DNA of 15,196 nt. Source: DRGT01 sp022567895. GTDB taxonomy: Archaea > Thermoproteota > Nitrososphaeria > Nitrososphaerales > Nitrosopumilaceae. The translations under genes were made by a program, and so were the position numbers. The notes beneath the pieces are model-generated. The model was not told where the DNA came from. It made no database searches and was given only the letters and a program-made list of their open reading frames with translations. The stretch is from contig JADFGC010000030.1 of assembly GCA_022567895.1 (NCBI GenBank), positions 1-15,196 on the forward strand, in the 5' to 3' direction. Of this stretch, positions 14,917 through 15,196 are shown one piece after another (positions within the stretch are counted from its first letter, which is position 1; each line of letters begins with the position of its first letter).

Positions 14917-15196
14917 TTAATTGCCTAATCCCAGAAATTTGTTAACAATTTTTCGAACTTCGTCTTGTACTTCTGGTTCATCACTTGTCATAGCAATTAT
15001 TGTTTCATCACTGGATTCTTCTAATGAAGAACCATCAGAAATTAGCATTGCCCAATTCACTAAATCGCCAATAGAAGGTGCATATGGTAAATCTCCATGT
15101 TTGTAATCCTCTCTTAATTTTGCAGCAATTTGAACCATTTTTGTTGCCGTGTCTCTATCAATTTTGCTTCTTGCGCAAACTAGGTCGACTTCCTTT
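14917..15196 (-). CDS. MoxR/NorQ/CbbQ-type AAA+ ATPase, C-terminal part
   Basis: The frame is open through the right edge, so the N-terminal AAA+ core with its Walker motifs is outside the window; 92 residues up to the TAA are visible. They correspond to the C-terminal helical lid of the MoxR/CbbQ group: an I-D-R-D-x-A helix, V-x-I-A-x-x-L-R, then P-S-I-G-D-L-V-N-W-A-x-L-I-S-D-G, which parallels the A-S-T-R-x-L-V-x-A-A-x-L-I-x-x-G pattern of NorQ/CbbQ. A Ser/Glu/Asp-rich segment precedes the last helix. The stop lies two bases before the TTG of the NorD-like VWA gene, the classic ATPase-VWA order. The family call rests on this tail and on the neighbour. An in-frame ATG at 15138 is internal to the gene and not the real start. 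Confidence 0.72.
   Translation of the reverse strand, partial: KEVDLVCARSKIDRDTATKMVQIAAKLREDYKHGDLPYAPSIGDLVNWAMLISDGSSLEESSDETIIAMTSDEPEVQDEVRKIVNKFLGLGN

Noticed and set aside
14917..15138. A separate 73-residue gene starting at the ATG at 15138.
   Set aside because: The frame stays open upstream to the window edge, with residues matching the MoxR/NorQ lid, so it is the tail of a larger gene.

Overview
The window reads as a piece of an AT-rich archaeal genome, most likely a marine ammonia-oxidising thaumarchaeon of the Nitrosopumilus type. The pointers are an archaeal type IV pilin signal, a FlaI/FlaJ-like pilus motor, an archaeal prepilin peptidase, a TrmB-family regulator, TATA-like boxes about 25-30 bases upstream of several start codons, and surface proteins of a style familiar from that group. 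This assignment is inference; there is no rRNA here to confirm it. No tRNA, rRNA, CRISPR, insertion sequence or integrase is visible. Genes are packed tightly: the longest gap is about 115 bases, so no gene-free stretch exceeds 300 bases.

Left part (1-4124, plus strand): the 3' two-thirds of gatB (tRNA-dependent amidotransferase subunit B), then six bases later an AMP-forming acyl-CoA ligase, then a fold-type I PLP aminotransferase. These are housekeeping or central-metabolism genes. The aminotransferase stop codon directly abuts the stop codon of the next gene, which is convergent.

Middle (4125-6040, minus strand): a secreted, membrane-anchored surface protein with a cytoplasmic SHOCT-like tail, preceded by a TrmB-like regulator. 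The 113 bases upstream of the regulator contain a 17-bp inverted repeat, a second small inverted repeat, and four tandem 8-bp repeats that overlap the stop codon of the following gene.

Right part (6154-15196, minus strand, so transcription runs right to left): a compact type IV pilus locus. In transcription order it holds the C-terminus of a MoxR/NorQ-type AAA+ ATPase (cut by the window edge), a NorD-like VWA protein, a type IV pilin, the secretion ATPase, the membrane platform protein, a large Ig-like cell-surface protein that may start inside the platform gene, and finally the prepilin peptidase. Together they make a nearly self-sufficient set: peptidase cuts pilin, ATPase and platform assemble it, and the Ig-like protein is a plausible adhesin or surface anchor. 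The pilin stands out by higher GC content. It is separated from the ATPase by a stem-loop with a U7 tract, and a similar stem-loop with a U8 tract lies between ATPase and platform genes, suggesting stepwise down-tuning from abundant pilin to scarce motor parts.

The most interesting points are the two U-tract stem-loops, the VWA/MoxR pair beside the pilus operon, the LLGLxLGG motif shared by the membrane anchors of two otherwise unrelated surface proteins, and the tandem and inverted repeats around the TrmB-like gene.
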